From NCBI RefSeq assembly GCF_900220975.1, contig NZ_OBQD01000006.1, positions 186,001 through 250,000 of the forward strand: a DNA stretch of 64,000 nucleotides, written 5' to 3'. Shown piece after piece: positions 44,789 through 54,493 of this stretch. Positions within the stretch are counted from its first letter, which is position 1, and each line of letters starts with the position of its first letter. Below the pieces are notes generated by a model. It was not told the origin of the DNA. It was given only the letters and a program-made list of their open reading frames with translations, and did no database searches. The DNA comes from Rhizobium subbaraonis. GTDB taxonomy: Bacteria > Pseudomonadota > Alphaproteobacteria > Rhizobiales > Rhizobiaceae. A program made the position numbers and the translations under genes.

Positions 44789-46897
44789 TCAGTTGCCCTT
44801 CACATGCTTGCGGTGAATTTCCTCCGCCTCCGTCTCCGGCATGGCGCTGTCGGGAACACCGAAGATCTGGCCGGGCAGGATGCGGTCGGGGTCGGTGATC
44901 TGGTCCTCGTTGGCGAGGTAGATCGTCGTATAGCGCACGCCCTGGCCATAGACGCGGCGGGCGATCTGCCAAAGCGTGTCGCCCCGGCGGATGATGACGG
45001 AGTTCTTGCTCTCCTTCAGCGGCGCCTGCTCGATCGTCTGCGGCTGGCTGACCGCCGCCTGCTCCTGGCCTGTCACCGGTGCGGCATCGGTCGCGGTGCC
45101 GGACTGCGCGACGGCCGGCTGGCCGTTGCCGGCGGCGGCAACGTCCTTGGACGACAACAACGCTTCCGGCGGCGCCTGCAGGCTCGCAAGTGCACCTGTG
45201 TAAGCCGTCTTCGGCGCATCCGCCGGCACCGACGACAGCGCATCGACGACGGAACGCGCCCACAGCTTCAGCTTGTCGACGAGCGCCAGCCTTGCAGCAT
45301 CGGTACCGGTCGGCGCGGCATAGCCGACGACCTGGCCGAGGACACCTTCGAGTTCGACGCGGGCAGCAGCGAGCTTTTCAGGCGTCGCACCGGCATCGGC
45401 CAGCAGGTCGGAGAACCGGCGGGAAAGATCGAGCGCGCGGCTTTCCAGCGCCCCGACATCAACGGCCGGCGCCGGCGCCTGTTCGGCCACCTGGCCGTTG
45501 GTGGCCGGTGTCAGCGCGTCCTTCACCGCCGTCTGGATCTGGCCGATCGACTTGCCGACGGTTGCGGCATCGGCGGGCAAGGCCTTCAGTTTCGCCAGCA
45601 CCTCGGCGGCAACCGCGGCCGTTCGCGCGGCGATCGCCTCGCCAGCGCTGCCGGCGGGCGTCTTGTACTCTGAAAGCGACTGCAGCGCGATCTCGGTTGC
45701 GGAGCGCGCCGCCGCAAGCTGTTCGGCGGTCGGAACCGCGCCGTTGGCATAGAGGCCGCTCAAAAGCGCCACCGCCTTGTTCGCCTCGGCACGGAGCTTG
45801 TCGAACGAACCGGCGTCGATCAGGCCGAGGGTCGGTGCAGCGCCGTCCGTTGCCGGCTCCTGCGCCACGACGGCCACCTGCTCGCCTTCGGGACGATCGA
45901 AGGGAACCGATGCCCGCAGCTCGACCTTGGAGACGTCGTTGCTCATCACATCGGCGCGGATCACGTGGCGGCCGACCGGAAGCGGCATGACGCCATCGAC
46001 CACGAAGCGCCCCTGCGGATCGGCCTTGATCTCGCCCAGGAGCTTGTCGTTGGCATAGATGCGCACCAGCGAACCCGCCCGCGTGCTGCCCGCCACGAAC
46101 ATCTTGTCGCCCTCGAGCTCGACGGCCGAGATGCGCACGTTCGGCGAAAGCGCTGTAGCTGCGCCCGCGTCCGCCTGCGACGTGCCGTTGGCCGCCGTGG
46201 CCGCATCGGCCGGCTGTCCGACGGCCGCTGTCTCGTTTGTACCGCCCGCCGCAGGAGCGGCAGTCGCCTGCCCCGCCTCCGTCTCGTCCGGAACGGTAAT
46301 CAGGCGGCTCGCCTCGCCGGGCTTGGCGACCATGGCCAGCAACTCTCCGCTGCTGTCCTTCGGGATCGAGACGGTCGCAACCTCCTCGGAGGTCTTGGCG
46401 GCACCGCCGTCGCCCAGGATGCGCAACGTCAGCTCGTGGTCGCCGACGGCCAGCGGCTTGTCGAAGACGGCGGCGAATTCGCCGGAGGGACCGACATCGG
46501 TCGTCGCGACCACCGTCTGACCGTTGAGGATCTGCAGCGTCTTGTTGGGTTCCGCGCGGCCTGCGACCACGGTGGAGCCATCCGGCTCCACACGCAGCAC
46601 GTCGAAGGACGGGGTCTGCCACGCCGAGGCCGGGCCTGCAGAGCCTGCCTGCGGCGCTGCCTGGCCGGCGGCGGTCGCGGCCGCCTCGCCTGCGGCGCTG
46701 TCGCTGCGCGCGCCCTTGGCGTCGGTCGTCGTCGTAGCGGCGGGCCCGGATTCGGCTGCCGGCGCCGTGGTCTGTGCAGCATCCTGCGGCGCCTCGGGCG
46801 CCTTGTCCTTTTCGAGATTCGGAAGGACGAAGAACACCATCAGCGCCGTGGCTGCCGCCAGTACCCCCAATGCAACCAGGCCGGTCTTGTGCTTCAT
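44789..46897 (-). CDS. Membrane-anchored LysM protein with Ig-like repeats
   Basis: A 702-residue protein. An N-terminal signal anchor (about residues 7-28) is followed by an Ala/Thr/Gln-rich linker. Two Ig-like repeats share the pattern V.G...(P)G..V.I....L/V.....P.G.F (about 93-200 and 245-350). A long alanine-rich helical segment (about 360-600) and a single C-terminal LysM end the protein: RRGDTLWQIARRVYGQGVRY...LPGQIFGVP, about 640-690. LysM binds peptidoglycan glycan. This architecture is conserved in rhizobia; its role in envelope function is inferred. Confidence 0.88.
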   Translation of the reverse strand: MKHKTGLVALGVLAAATALMVFFVLPNLEKDKAPEAPQDAAQTTAPAAESGPAATTTTDAKGARSDSAAGEAAATAAGQAAPQAGSAGPASAWQTPSFDVLRVEPDGSTVVAGRAEPNKTLQILNGQTVVATTDVGPSGEFAAVFDKPLAVGDHELTLRILGDGGAAKTSEEVATVSIPKDSSGELLAMVAKPGEASRLITVPDETEAGQATAAPAAGGTNETAAVGQPADAATAANGTSQADAGAATALSPNVRISAVELEGDKMFVAGSTRAGSLVRIYANDKLLGEIKADPQGRFVVDGVMPLPVGRHVIRADVMSNDVSKVELRASVPFDRPEGEQVAVVAQEPATDGAAPTLGLIDAGSFDKLRAEANKAVALLSGLYANGAVPTAEQLAAARSATEIALQSLSEYKTPAGSAGEAIAARTAAVAAEVLAKLKALPADAATVGKSIGQIQTAVKDALTPATNGQVAEQAPAPAVDVGALESRALDLSRRFSDLLADAGATPEKLAAARVELEGVLGQVVGYAAPTGTDAARLALVDKLKLWARSVVDALSSVPADAPKTAYTGALASLQAPPEALLSSKDVAAAGNGQPAVAQSGTATDAAPVTGQEQAAVSQPQTIEQAPLKESKNSVIIRRGDTLWQIARRVYGQGVRYTTIYLANEDQITDPDRILPGQIFGVPDSAMPETEAEEIHRKHVKGN

Positions 46898-47053
46898 GTT
46901 TCACTGTCTCCAGGCAGAGCGCCGCTTATTCTGCTAAATTGCTAGCGATTTCCGAGGGTTTGCACAAGCTTGCGACACTCCTGCACCCGTGGCGGCACGC
47001 CTTTTTCGTCATTTTTCTTGACCATCGCGGGTCAGGGATGGCTCAATCGGACC

Positions 47054-47674
47054 ATGAACGAAGAAACCATGCCGATCAGAGCCATATGCGTCTATTGCGG
47101 ATCCCAGCCGGGCCGCGATGCCGCCTATATCAACGCCGGTCGCTCGCTCGGGCGCTCGATTGCCACGAATCACCTTCGCCTCGTCTATGGCGGGGGCACC
47201 AAGGGAATCATGGGCGCCGTCGCAAGCGGGGTCCTCTCCGCAGGCGGCCGGGTGACAGGCATTATACCGCAATTCCTCATCGACATGGAGGCCACGCGCC
47301 ATTCTCTCGGCCAGCTCTCCGAGCTCATCATCACCGCCGACATGCACGAGCGCAAACACAAGATGTTCGAGCGCGCCGATGCCTTCGTCGCTCTGCCGGG
47401 CGGTATCGGCACGCTGGAGGAAATCGTCGAGGTGATGACCTGGGCGCAGCTCGGCCGTCACCGCAAGCCGATCGTGTTCGCCAATATCGGCGGCTTCTGG
47501 GACCCGATGCTGAAGCTGATCCGCCACATGGCCGATGCCGGCTTCGTGCATGCCGCCCATCTGGTACAGCCGATCGTCGTCGACGAGGCCGACCAGATCG
47601 TTCCCGCCCTCATCGAGCACTGGTCGAACACCGTCGACCGCGAGGGCGAAGCAGGGATCGTCGCCCGCCTCTAG
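47054..47674 (+). CDS. LOG-family (TIGR00730) Rossmann-fold protein
   Basis: A 206-residue protein with the LOG signature. ICVYCGSQPGRDAAY at the N-terminus, then YGGGTKGIMGAVA, and PGGIGTLEEIVEVMTWAQLG carry the nucleotide-monophosphate phosphoribohydrolase residues (PGGxGTxxE). LOG enzymes release free cytokinins or act on other nucleotide 5'-monophosphates; in a plant-associated genus this may matter, but it is not shown. Either of two methionines (47054, 47069) could start it. Converges on rarD. Confidence 0.92.
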   Translation: MNEETMPIRAICVYCGSQPGRDAAYINAGRSLGRSIATNHLRLVYGGGTKGIMGAVASGVLSAGGRVTGIIPQFLIDMEATRHSLGQLSELIITADMHERKHKMFERADAFVALPGGIGTLEEIVEVMTWAQLGRHRKPIVFANIGGFWDPMLKLIRHMADAGFVHAAHLVQPIVVDEADQIVPALIEHWSNTVDREGEAGIVARL

Positions 47675-47686
47675 CCGAACACTGCC

Positions 47687-48637
47687 TCAGCGCGCAGGAT
47701 CGGGCGCCCCCTTGAGCGCCCGCGCGCGCTGGGCGCGCGCGGTTCGCAACATCGATCCGGAATAGACGAAGAGGGCCGCCCATATCAGGGCGAAGGCCAG
47801 CATCTGGGCATGGCCGAACGGTTCGTGGAAGACGAAGATGGCGATGATGAAGATCATCGTCGGCGCAATGTACTGCATGATGCCGATCGTCGAGAGCTTC
47901 AGGAGCTTGGCACCGTTGGCATAGACCATCAGCGGCACCGCGGTGACCACGCCGCTTGCCAGCAACAGCAGCAGATCAGCCATGCCTGTATCCCCGAAAT
48001 GACCACTGCCCGTCGTCTCGAGCCAGACGATGTAGCCGATCGCCGGAACGCTCAACAGCAGGACTTCCAGAAAGAAGCCCTGATTGGGGCCAATCGGCAG
48101 CGTCTTGCGGAAGAAGGCGTAGAAGCCCCAGGAGATGCAAAGGGCAAGCGAGACCCATGGCAGCCCCCCGGCCTCGATGGCCAGCACGGCAACGGCCGTC
48201 GCCGCCAGACCGATCGCCACGATCTGCGCCCGGGTCAGCTTTTCCTTCAGCAGCACAGCACCGAGAAAGATGGAAAAGAGCGGGTTGATATAGTAACCGA
48301 GCGCCGTCTCGATGGCGCGCCCTGCCCCGATCGCCCAGACATAGATGCCCCAGTTGACGGTGACCAGCGCGGCCGTCAGGCAAGCCATCGCCAGCATGCG
48401 CGGAGTGCGCAGCGCCGTGCGGACCTCGGACGTGCGACCGAGCACGACGAGCACCATGCCGGCGATAGGCACCGACCAGAGGATACGGTGCGCGACCACT
48501 TCCGTCGACGGAATATGGGCCACCGCCTTCATGAAGAAGGGCAGAAAGCCCCAGAGCAGATAGGCCGTCAGCGCGAAGAGAAATCCCTGCAACGAATCGC
48601 CGTTCGCCGCCGGAGGCGTGCTGTTCTTTTCGTTCAT
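47687..48637 (-). CDS. rarD: EamA-family transporter RarD
   Basis: A 316-residue permease with about ten membrane segments. The start region GFLFALTAYLLWGFLPFFMK and the internal ALGYYINPLFSIFLGAVLLKE are diagnostic of RarD, related to chloramphenicol-sensitivity protein. The substrate is not established. It is only 12 bases from the LOG gene end, tail to tail. Confidence 0.93.
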   Translation of the reverse strand: MNEKNSTPPAANGDSLQGFLFALTAYLLWGFLPFFMKAVAHIPSTEVVAHRILWSVPIAGMVLVVLGRTSEVRTALRTPRMLAMACLTAALVTVNWGIYVWAIGAGRAIETALGYYINPLFSIFLGAVLLKEKLTRAQIVAIGLAATAVAVLAIEAGGLPWVSLALCISWGFYAFFRKTLPIGPNQGFFLEVLLLSVPAIGYIVWLETTGSGHFGDTGMADLLLLLASGVVTAVPLMVYANGAKLLKLSTIGIMQYIAPTMIFIIAIFVFHEPFGHAQMLAFALIWAALFVYSGSMLRTARAQRARALKGAPDPAR

Positions 48638-48766
48638 GATGCTGGATCCTGCTCCTCACCGGCGCGGGCGACAACGCGCGCTCCACGCACCTTCGTGCAG
48701 GAACGTCCTAGTCGAACGGCGGCGAATGCACCAATTCATTTCCTTGAAGGATCGATCAGGGAAGCT

Positions 48767-49198
48767 TCATGCACCGTTGCGCGTCGCCATTCGCGCCAGG
48801 ATGGACCACTGGATGATACCGCAGACCGCGCCTGCGGCAGCCCCCATGAGGGCGTAGGTCGGCTCCAGCCCCGGCGCGGTAAAATAATCGTCGAGCGTCG
48901 CAAACAGCCCGAACAGGGCTCCGGTGACGAGACCGTTGCAGACGAGCACCAGCGCTGCTCGTGCGCGGCTGCCCAGCCGGCTTTCGGCCAGCAGCTCGGC
49001 GAGCCATGCCGTCAGCGCGCCGGGCGCCAGGATCGTCGCCACCATCAGCACCGCCAGCCCGTCATCGGGATCGAACCTGAGAGGCTTGCCGTAGAGCACC
49101 TCCTCGACGGCGGGAGAGAGCTGTCCGAGCAGCACGAGCAAGAGCCCCGCGCTCCCCGCCGCGATCACCACCATCGCCAGCTTCTTCATCATCCTCAT
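48767..49198 (-). CDS. Small membrane protein, function unknown
   Basis: A 143-residue protein with about four hydrophobic segments (about residues 5-25, 45-65, 75-100 and 115-135; GLAVLMVATILAPGALTAWL, ARAALVLVCNGLVTGALFGL). I start at MRMMKKL (49198), with AGGGATG just upstream; several other methionines are possible. No family recognised. It follows cimA by 23 bases on the same strand, so it is probably cotranscribed. Confidence 0.6.
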   Translation of the reverse strand: MRMMKKLAMVVIAAGSAGLLLVLLGQLSPAVEEVLYGKPLRFDPDDGLAVLMVATILAPGALTAWLAELLAESRLGSRARAALVLVCNGLVTGALFGLFATLDDYFTAPGLEPTYALMGAAAGAVCGIIQWSILARMATRNGA

Positions 49199-49221
49199 GC
49201 TTTCATCCCTGGCTGCCGCCA

Positions 49222-50838
49222 TCATTCCGCGGCGATCCGCCCCGCCTCGCCCCGGTTCTTCAAGAGCTTGTAGACGACGCTGTCCATCAAGGCCTGGAAG
49301 GACGCATCGATGATATTGTCGGAAACGCCGACCGTCCACCAGCGCGCGCCCGTGCCATCGGTCGATTCGATGAGGACGCGCGTGATGGCTTCCGTGCCGC
49401 CGTTGAGGATGCGCACCTTGTAGTCCGCAAGCTCGAGGTCGCCGATTTCGCTCTGATACTTGCCGAGATCCTTGCGAAGCGCCAGGTCCAGCGCGTTCAC
49501 CGGTCCGTGCCCTTCGGCGACCGACATCATCGTCTCGCCGTCGACCAGCACCCTGACCACCGCCTCGGAGACCGTCTTCAGATTGCCGTTGGCATCGTAG
49601 CGCCGCTCGACCATCACGCGGAAACTCTCGACGTGGAAGAAATCCGGGATCGAGCCCAGCGTGCGGTAGGCGAGCAGCGCGAAGCTGGCATCGGCCCCCT
49701 CGTAGGCATAGCCGGTCGCCTCTCGTTCCTTGACGATCTCTATCAGCCGGTCGAGTTTCGGATCGTCCTTGGAAACGGTGATGCCGCGCAGCTTCAGCGC
49801 GTTGATGAAGTTGGCCTTGCCGCCCTGATCGGACACCATCACCTTGCGCAGATTGCCCACGCTTTCGGGCTGAACGTGCTCATAGGTGCGCGGATCCTTC
49901 AGAAGGGCCGAGGCATGGATACCCGCCTTGGTGGCGAAGGCCGAGGCGCCGACATAGGGCATCTGGTGATCGGGCGAGCGGTTCAGGAGCTCGTCAAACT
50001 GGTGCGACAGCCGCGTCAGTCCCTGCAGGCGCTGCCGATCGATGGCGACCTCGAAACGGCTGCTGTAGCTCTCCTTCAGCACGAGCGTGGGGATGAGGGT
50101 GACAAGGTTGGCATTGCCGCAGCGCTCTCCGATGCCGTTGAGCGTTCCCTGGATCTGGCGCACGCCCGCGTCCACGGCAGCCAGAGAATTGGCAACCGCC
50201 TGCCCGGTGTCGTTATGCGCGTGGATCCCGAGGTTTGCACCGGGGATGCCAGCGGCGACGACGGCCGTCACGATCTCGCGGATTTCCGGAGGCTGCGTGC
50301 CGCCGTTGGTATCGCAGAGCACCACCCAGCGCGCGCCGGCGTCGTAGGCGGCCCGGGCGCAGGCAAGCGCGTATTCGGGATTGCCCTTGTAGCCGTCGAA
50401 GAAATGCTCGCAATCGACCATCGCCTCCTTGCCGGCCGCAATCACGGCCTTCACGGAGGTGCCGATCGCTTCGAGGTTCTCCTCGTTGGTACAGCCGAGC
50501 GCAACGCGGACATGATAGTCCCAGCTCTTGGCGACGAGACAGACCGCATCGCTCGACGCCGCGATCAGCGCCGCCAGCCCCGGATCGTTGGAAGCCGAAA
50601 CGCCGGGACGCTTGGTCATGCCAAAGGCGACGAAACGGGCTTGTGTCGTGCGCTTCCGGTCGAAGAAGGCGGTGTCGGTCGGATTGGCGCCGGGATAGCC
50701 GCCCTCGACGTAGTCGAGGCCGAATTCGTCCAGCATCGCGGCGATCGCGATCTTGTCCTCGACCGAGAAATCCACGCCTGGCGTCTGCTGGCCGTCGCGC
50801 AGCGTCGTGTCGAAGAGATAGATGCGTTCTTTCGTCAT
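49222..50838 (-). CDS. cimA: Citramalate synthase
   Basis: A 538-residue member of the isopropylmalate synthase superfamily. LFDTTLRDGQQTPGVDFS (about residues 7-24) is the metal-binding N-terminal motif, and HAHNDTGQAVANSLAAVDAG supplies the HxH pair. The C-terminal LeuA-type allosteric domain spans about 400-530. CimA joins pyruvate and acetyl-CoA to citramalate for isoleucine synthesis. EGGYPGANPTD distinguishes it from LeuA. Activity in this organism is inferred. Confidence 0.93.
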   Translation of the reverse strand: MTKERIYLFDTTLRDGQQTPGVDFSVEDKIAIAAMLDEFGLDYVEGGYPGANPTDTAFFDRKRTTQARFVAFGMTKRPGVSASNDPGLAALIAASSDAVCLVAKSWDYHVRVALGCTNEENLEAIGTSVKAVIAAGKEAMVDCEHFFDGYKGNPEYALACARAAYDAGARWVVLCDTNGGTQPPEIREIVTAVVAAGIPGANLGIHAHNDTGQAVANSLAAVDAGVRQIQGTLNGIGERCGNANLVTLIPTLVLKESYSSRFEVAIDRQRLQGLTRLSHQFDELLNRSPDHQMPYVGASAFATKAGIHASALLKDPRTYEHVQPESVGNLRKVMVSDQGGKANFINALKLRGITVSKDDPKLDRLIEIVKEREATGYAYEGADASFALLAYRTLGSIPDFFHVESFRVMVERRYDANGNLKTVSEAVVRVLVDGETMMSVAEGHGPVNALDLALRKDLGKYQSEIGDLELADYKVRILNGGTEAITRVLIESTDGTGARWWTVGVSDNIIDASFQALMDSVVYKLLKNRGEAGRIAAE

Positions 50839-51017
50839 TACCTGTTCCCTCCCTGGGAACGATCTTTCATTTTGTGCCGCGTATCCGGCCTGCCGGCCGC
50901 CTTATCCCCGCCGAGGCGAGAAGCAGGTACGGCACGGTCGTCGTCCGCTCGCCCCTTTTAGGAGCAGAAAGCCAGTGTGCACGAGGGGCAATTCCGGCCT
51001 TCGCTTTCACACAAGCT

Positions 51018-51494
51018 TCAAATCTTCAGCCCGTGGGCGGGCCAGTGGTCGGTCTCGTGATCGGGGTGCTGGAAGGAGATGATCTTCTCCTGACGCGAAT
51101 AATAATCCTGATCGTCATGTACCGGCTGATCGAAGATGGTCTCGACCCAGGGCAGACGGGCCGCATAGTTCACCTGGATCTGCGGCGCGAGATCGGCACG
51201 GTCGTCGAAGGTGCCGATCGCGATTTCCAGCCCGCCGGGATGGCGGTAGGTCATGGGCGTGCCGCAGTTCCTGCAGAAGCCACGGTCGATATTGACCGAC
51301 GACTGGAAATAGCTGGGTTCCTCGCGCGTCCACTCCACCCCGTCCTTCGGCGCGGTGACGAGGGCGGAGAAGAAGCCTCCGAACTGCTTCTGGCACATGC
51401 GGCAATGGCAGATGGACGGACGCCCGAGGGCGCCGTGGATGCGGAAGCGGACGGCGCCGCACTGGCACCCGCCGGTTCGAACGGTCTCAGTCAT
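51018..51494 (-). CDS. GFA-family zinc protein, copy 1
   Basis: A 158-residue glutathione-dependent formaldehyde-activating-enzyme-family protein. Cysteine motifs are [10 protein letters not shown] (about 8-17), [12 protein letters not shown] and FCRNCGTPMTY. GFA folds bind two zinc ions; actual formaldehyde activity is not established for most members. It begins one base after the copy 2 stop and is the last of three tandem copies downstream of cysS. Its C-terminus FQHPDHETDHWP is shared in style with the others. Confidence 0.92.
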   Translation of the reverse strand: MTETVRTGGCQCGAVRFRIHGALGRPSICHCRMCQKQFGGFFSALVTAPKDGVEWTREEPSYFQSSVNIDRGFCRNCGTPMTYRHPGGLEIAIGTFDDRADLAPQIQVNYAARLPWVETIFDQPVHDDQDYYSRQEKIISFQHPDHETDHWPAHGLKI

Positions 51495-51495
51495 G

Positions 51496-51990
51496 TCACT
51501 CCTCCGGTGGCCAGTGATCCGTGTCGTAATCCGGATGCTGGCGGTTCGATTCCAGGATGGCAATGTGGCGCTCGCGCCCGGCCGGTCCGGCGGCGTCCGT
51601 CTCCGTCTCCGGCAGGCGGGCGAGCTGGGAAAACCAGAACATGCGCGACTCGACGCCGGACTGCGCATGCGGGCGCACGTCCTCCGGATCGTCGAGCGAG
51701 CCGAGCACGATGTTGATGAAGCTCTCCTTGGGCATGTCGTAGAAAAGCGGCGTGCCGCAGTCGCGACAGAAGCCGCGGCGCACATGCTCTGAGGACTGGA
51801 ACCAGCCGGGTGCACCGCGGGTGACGCGGAATGTCGCGCGCGCGGCATTGGCGAGCGGCAGGAAATAGTTGCCCGCCGCCTTCTGGCACATGCGGCAATG
51901 GCACAGGTGCGGATCGTCGAGCGTGCCCTCGGCGCGGTAGCGCACCGCACCGCACTGGCAGCCGCCCGTATAGATCCGCGCGATGCTCAT
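51496..51990 (-). CDS. GFA-family zinc protein, copy 2
   Basis: A 164-residue second tandem copy. [28 protein letters not shown] and FCRDCGTPLFYD hold the conserved cysteines. It overlaps the end of copy 3 by four bases (ATGA), indicating translational coupling. Its C-terminal third (MFWFSQLARLPETETD onward) differs most from the neighbouring copies. Substrate unknown. Confidence 0.92.
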   Translation of the reverse strand: MSIARIYTGGCQCGAVRYRAEGTLDDPHLCHCRMCQKAAGNYFLPLANAARATFRVTRGAPGWFQSSEHVRRGFCRDCGTPLFYDMPKESFINIVLGSLDDPEDVRPHAQSGVESRMFWFSQLARLPETETDAAGPAGRERHIAILESNRQHPDYDTDHWPPEE

Positions 51991-52469
51991 CGTTGCGCCT
52001 CCGGCGGCCATGTCTCGGTTTCGTGGTCGGGATGCTGATAGGAGACGATCTCGAGAACGAACGGGGCCTCTTGCGCATCCTCCTCCGTCGCATGTCCCGG
52101 CAGAGTGTGCAGGGCATCGACGAAGGGCACCTTCGCCTCGGTGCCGAACTGCACTACGGGCGGAAGCAGCGACGGATCGTCGAAGGCGCCGGCTGCGATC
52201 GCCACGCCGTCGGGCGCCTCGTAGGTCAGCGGCGTGCCGCAATCGGCGCAAAAGCCGCGCAGCACGAAATTCGACGAACGAAACCGCTTCGGCTCTCCCC
52301 GCGTCCAGGAGAGCTCGGCGCCGCGCGTGGACACCAGCGGCGCATAATAGGCGCCGAAGGCCTTCTGGCACATGCGGCAATGACAGATCGAGCTGTCCGT
52401 CAGCACCCCGCGAACGCGGAATCTGACCGCGCCGCACTGGCAGCCACCGGTGTAGAGGGCGCCGGTCAC
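51987..52469 (-). CDS. GFA-family zinc protein, copy 3
   Basis: A 160-residue protein starting with GTG, whose start overlaps the cysS stop (GTGA). [28 protein letters not shown] and [12 protein letters not shown] mark the GFA fold, and it ends [17 protein letters not shown]. It is the promoter-proximal copy of the triplet. The run cysS-GFA-GFA-GFA has no gaps, so all four genes are one unit. Confidence 0.92.
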   Translation of the reverse strand: MTGALYTGGCQCGAVRFRVRGVLTDSSICHCRMCQKAFGAYYAPLVSTRGAELSWTRGEPKRFRSSNFVLRGFCADCGTPLTYEAPDGVAIAAGAFDDPSLLPPVVQFGTEAKVPFVDALHTLPGHATEEDAQEAPFVLEIVSYQHPDHETETWPPEAQR

Positions 52470-53893
52470 CTCTTCACCTCCCAGGTCGTCACGCGTTCAC
52501 CCGTAGCCGGGTCCTTGCCGTCCTTGAGCTGGATGCCCCTGGAAAGGAGATCGTCGCGGATCCTGTCGGCCTCGGCGAAGCTCTTTGCCTTCAGGAGGTC
52601 GAGGCGACGTTGAATTGTCGATTCAATATCCGCCTCCAAGGCCTCTGAAATCTCTGTCTTTTTCGGCATGACGCCGAGCAGCGCGGCGGACGCGTGGAAG
52701 CTTGCCGCGGCAGATGGATCGTTTGCCGCCCTTTGCGCCAGGGCATGCAGGGCCTGAACGGCTGCAACCGTGTTGAGGTCGTCGGCCAGCGCCGCCAGCA
52801 CAGCCGGGTCGACCGGCCCCTCGCCGTTTCCGCCTGTGGGCCACTTGGCCAGCAGCCGCTCCGCCTCCTCAAGCCGCTTGACCGAGAAGTCGATCGGCTC
52901 GCGGTAGTGCGTCATCAGCATGGCCAGCCGCAGCACCTCGCCGGGCCATTTGCGGCCGCCGAAGGTCTCGGTCGCAAGCAGGTCGTGAATGGTGACGAAG
53001 TTGCCCTCCGACTTCGACATCTTGCGGCCCTCAACCTGCACGAAGCCGTTGTGCATCCACACGTTCGCCATCACCTTCGTGCCGTGGGCGCAGCGCGACT
53101 GGGCGATCTCGTTTTCGTGATGCGGGAAGATCAGGTCGAGACCGCCGCCGTGGATGTCGAAGGTCTCGCCGAGATAGGCGGCCGACATGGCCGAGCACTC
53201 GATGTGCCAGCCCGGCCGCCCCCTGCCCCACGGACTGTCCCAGCCGGGCTCTTCCGGCGACGACAGCTTCCAGAGCACGAAGTCGCCCGGGTTCTTCTTG
53301 TGGCTGTCGACGGCGACGCGGGCGCCGGCCTGCTGCTCGTCGAGATTGCGCTTTGAGAGTTCGCCGTATTCGCCCCAAGACGTGTCGAACAGCACCTCCC
53401 CGCCCGCCTGATAGGCGTGGCCGCGCGCGATCAGCCGTTCGATCAGCGTGATCATGTCGGCGCGGCCGTCCTGCCGTTTCTGCACGAACTCGGTGGCGCG
53501 CGGCTCGTGCGTCGGCGGCAGTGTGCCAAGGGCTGCGACGTCCGCATGAAACTGGTTCGCGGTCTTCTCCGTCACGCGGCGGATCGCCTCGTTCAGCGTG
53601 ACCGTGCCGGCATCGATATCCTTGCCGAAGTCGCGCAGCGCACGCGCGTTGATCTTGTCGTCTACGTCGGTGATGTTGCGCACATAGGTCACCTGCGCCT
53701 CTCCATAGATATGCCGCAGCAGCCGGTAGAGCACGTCGAAGACGATCACGGGACGGGCGTTGCCGATATGGGCGAAGTCGTACACGGTCGGCCCGCAGAC
53801 ATACATGCGCACATTTTCGGCATCGATCGGCGCGAACGGCGCCTTCGACCGCGTCAGCGTGTTGTACAGGGTCAGAGCCGGTCTGTCGGCCAT
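52466..53893 (-). CDS. cysS: Cysteinyl-tRNA synthetase
   Basis: A 475-residue class I synthetase. [18 protein letters not shown] holds the HIGH-type motif and first zinc cysteine (about residues 32-49). [15 protein letters not shown] holds further zinc ligands, and [11 protein letters not shown] is KMSKS (about 285-295). The C-terminal anticodon-binding region is intact. First gene of the cysS-GFA operon, with a 399-base region upstream. Confidence 0.97.
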   Translation of the reverse strand: MADRPALTLYNTLTRSKAPFAPIDAENVRMYVCGPTVYDFAHIGNARPVIVFDVLYRLLRHIYGEAQVTYVRNITDVDDKINARALRDFGKDIDAGTVTLNEAIRRVTEKTANQFHADVAALGTLPPTHEPRATEFVQKRQDGRADMITLIERLIARGHAYQAGGEVLFDTSWGEYGELSKRNLDEQQAGARVAVDSHKKNPGDFVLWKLSSPEEPGWDSPWGRGRPGWHIECSAMSAAYLGETFDIHGGGLDLIFPHHENEIAQSRCAHGTKVMANVWMHNGFVQVEGRKMSKSEGNFVTIHDLLATETFGGRKWPGEVLRLAMLMTHYREPIDFSVKRLEEAERLLAKWPTGGNGEGPVDPAVLAALADDLNTVAAVQALHALAQRAANDPSAAASFHASAALLGVMPKKTEISEALEADIESTIQRRLDLLKAKSFAEADRIRDDLLSRGIQLKDGKDPATGERVTTWEVKR

Positions 53894-54292
53894 CGAAATT
53901 CTCCCAAGGGCAAGCGTCCGGCTGGCCCGGTCCGTTTGTCATCTGGGGATTTCAAGAGACGAAAACGGCCAAGCCAGCGATGAAGCTAGCGAATAATGCT
54001 CCGGCAAATAATGCAGAGTACCGTTTTCATGGCCTGCTTTATCGCGCCGGAATCTCCGGCGGTCAAGGGGCGCGCGCCGCGCGCGCGCGCGGGAAAATCA
54101 TTTTCTCCTGTGTACTTACTGGCGCGACCTTCGCGCCGCCGCCAATTCGTCATCTTTTCCGCATGAGAGAGCCATGACGAAATCGAAATTCTCAGGCGGG
54201 CTACGCTGTTTCCGGGGTGACATCGGACGGATGAGCACCATGCGACAACAAGGACACGGCAAGTTCGCCAGCAGCGACCAAGGAGAAAGACC
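53894..54292. other. Intergenic region cysS / first YRPLGLKA gene
   Basis: About 399 bases. It contains two AATAATGC copies (53992-53999, 54007-54014), the alternating CG tract at 54070-54091, the palindrome GAAAATCATTTTC (54093-54105) and an AAGGAGAAAGACC ribosome site for the small gene at 54293. Open frames here have no convincing features. Confidence 0.5.
54070..54105. repeat. Alternating CG tract and adjacent palindrome
   Basis: Strict CG alternation runs 54070-54077 and 54078-54091 (one CC break), then GAAAATCATTTTC (54093-54105) forms a perfect 6-base-arm palindrome. Such CG alternation favours Z-DNA and slippage. It lies about 190 bases upstream of both cysS and the 54293 gene. Confidence 0.7.
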
Positions 54293-54439
54293 ATGAACGA
54301 GCAGACGCCTCAGCAAAAGACGCCGGCCGCCGGCACCGATCTCGTCGAACGCTACCGCCCGCTGGGCCTGAAAGCCATCATCGCGGCCGCGCTGCAACTG
54401 AAGGACCGCCGGCGCGATGCAAGTGTACCCAACGCCTGA
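54293..54439 (+). CDS. Small protein with YRPLGLKA motif, copy 1
   Basis: A 48-residue polar protein. A Gln/Thr/Pro-rich N-terminus leads to LVERYRPLGLKAIIAAALQ (about residues 17-35), a short amphipathic segment, then a basic tail (KDRRRDAS). AAGGAGAAAGACC gives a strong ribosome site. The same motif recurs in the gene at 54648, so the pair is a paralogous small-protein family. I know of no function; similar unannotated rhizobial proteins seem to exist. No membrane segment or signal peptide is evident. Confidence 0.7.
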   Translation: MNEQTPQQKTPAAGTDLVERYRPLGLKAIIAAALQLKDRRRDASVPNA

Positions 54440-54493
54440 AACCATGACTAAATGCCGCACCACCGGCACATCTTGGAGCTATATTGTAAACAT

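Noticed and set aside
53980-54177. 65-codon plus-strand frame before the first YRPLGLKA gene
   Set aside because: Runs through the alternating CG tract, giving an artificial Ala/Arg stretch; no ribosome site.
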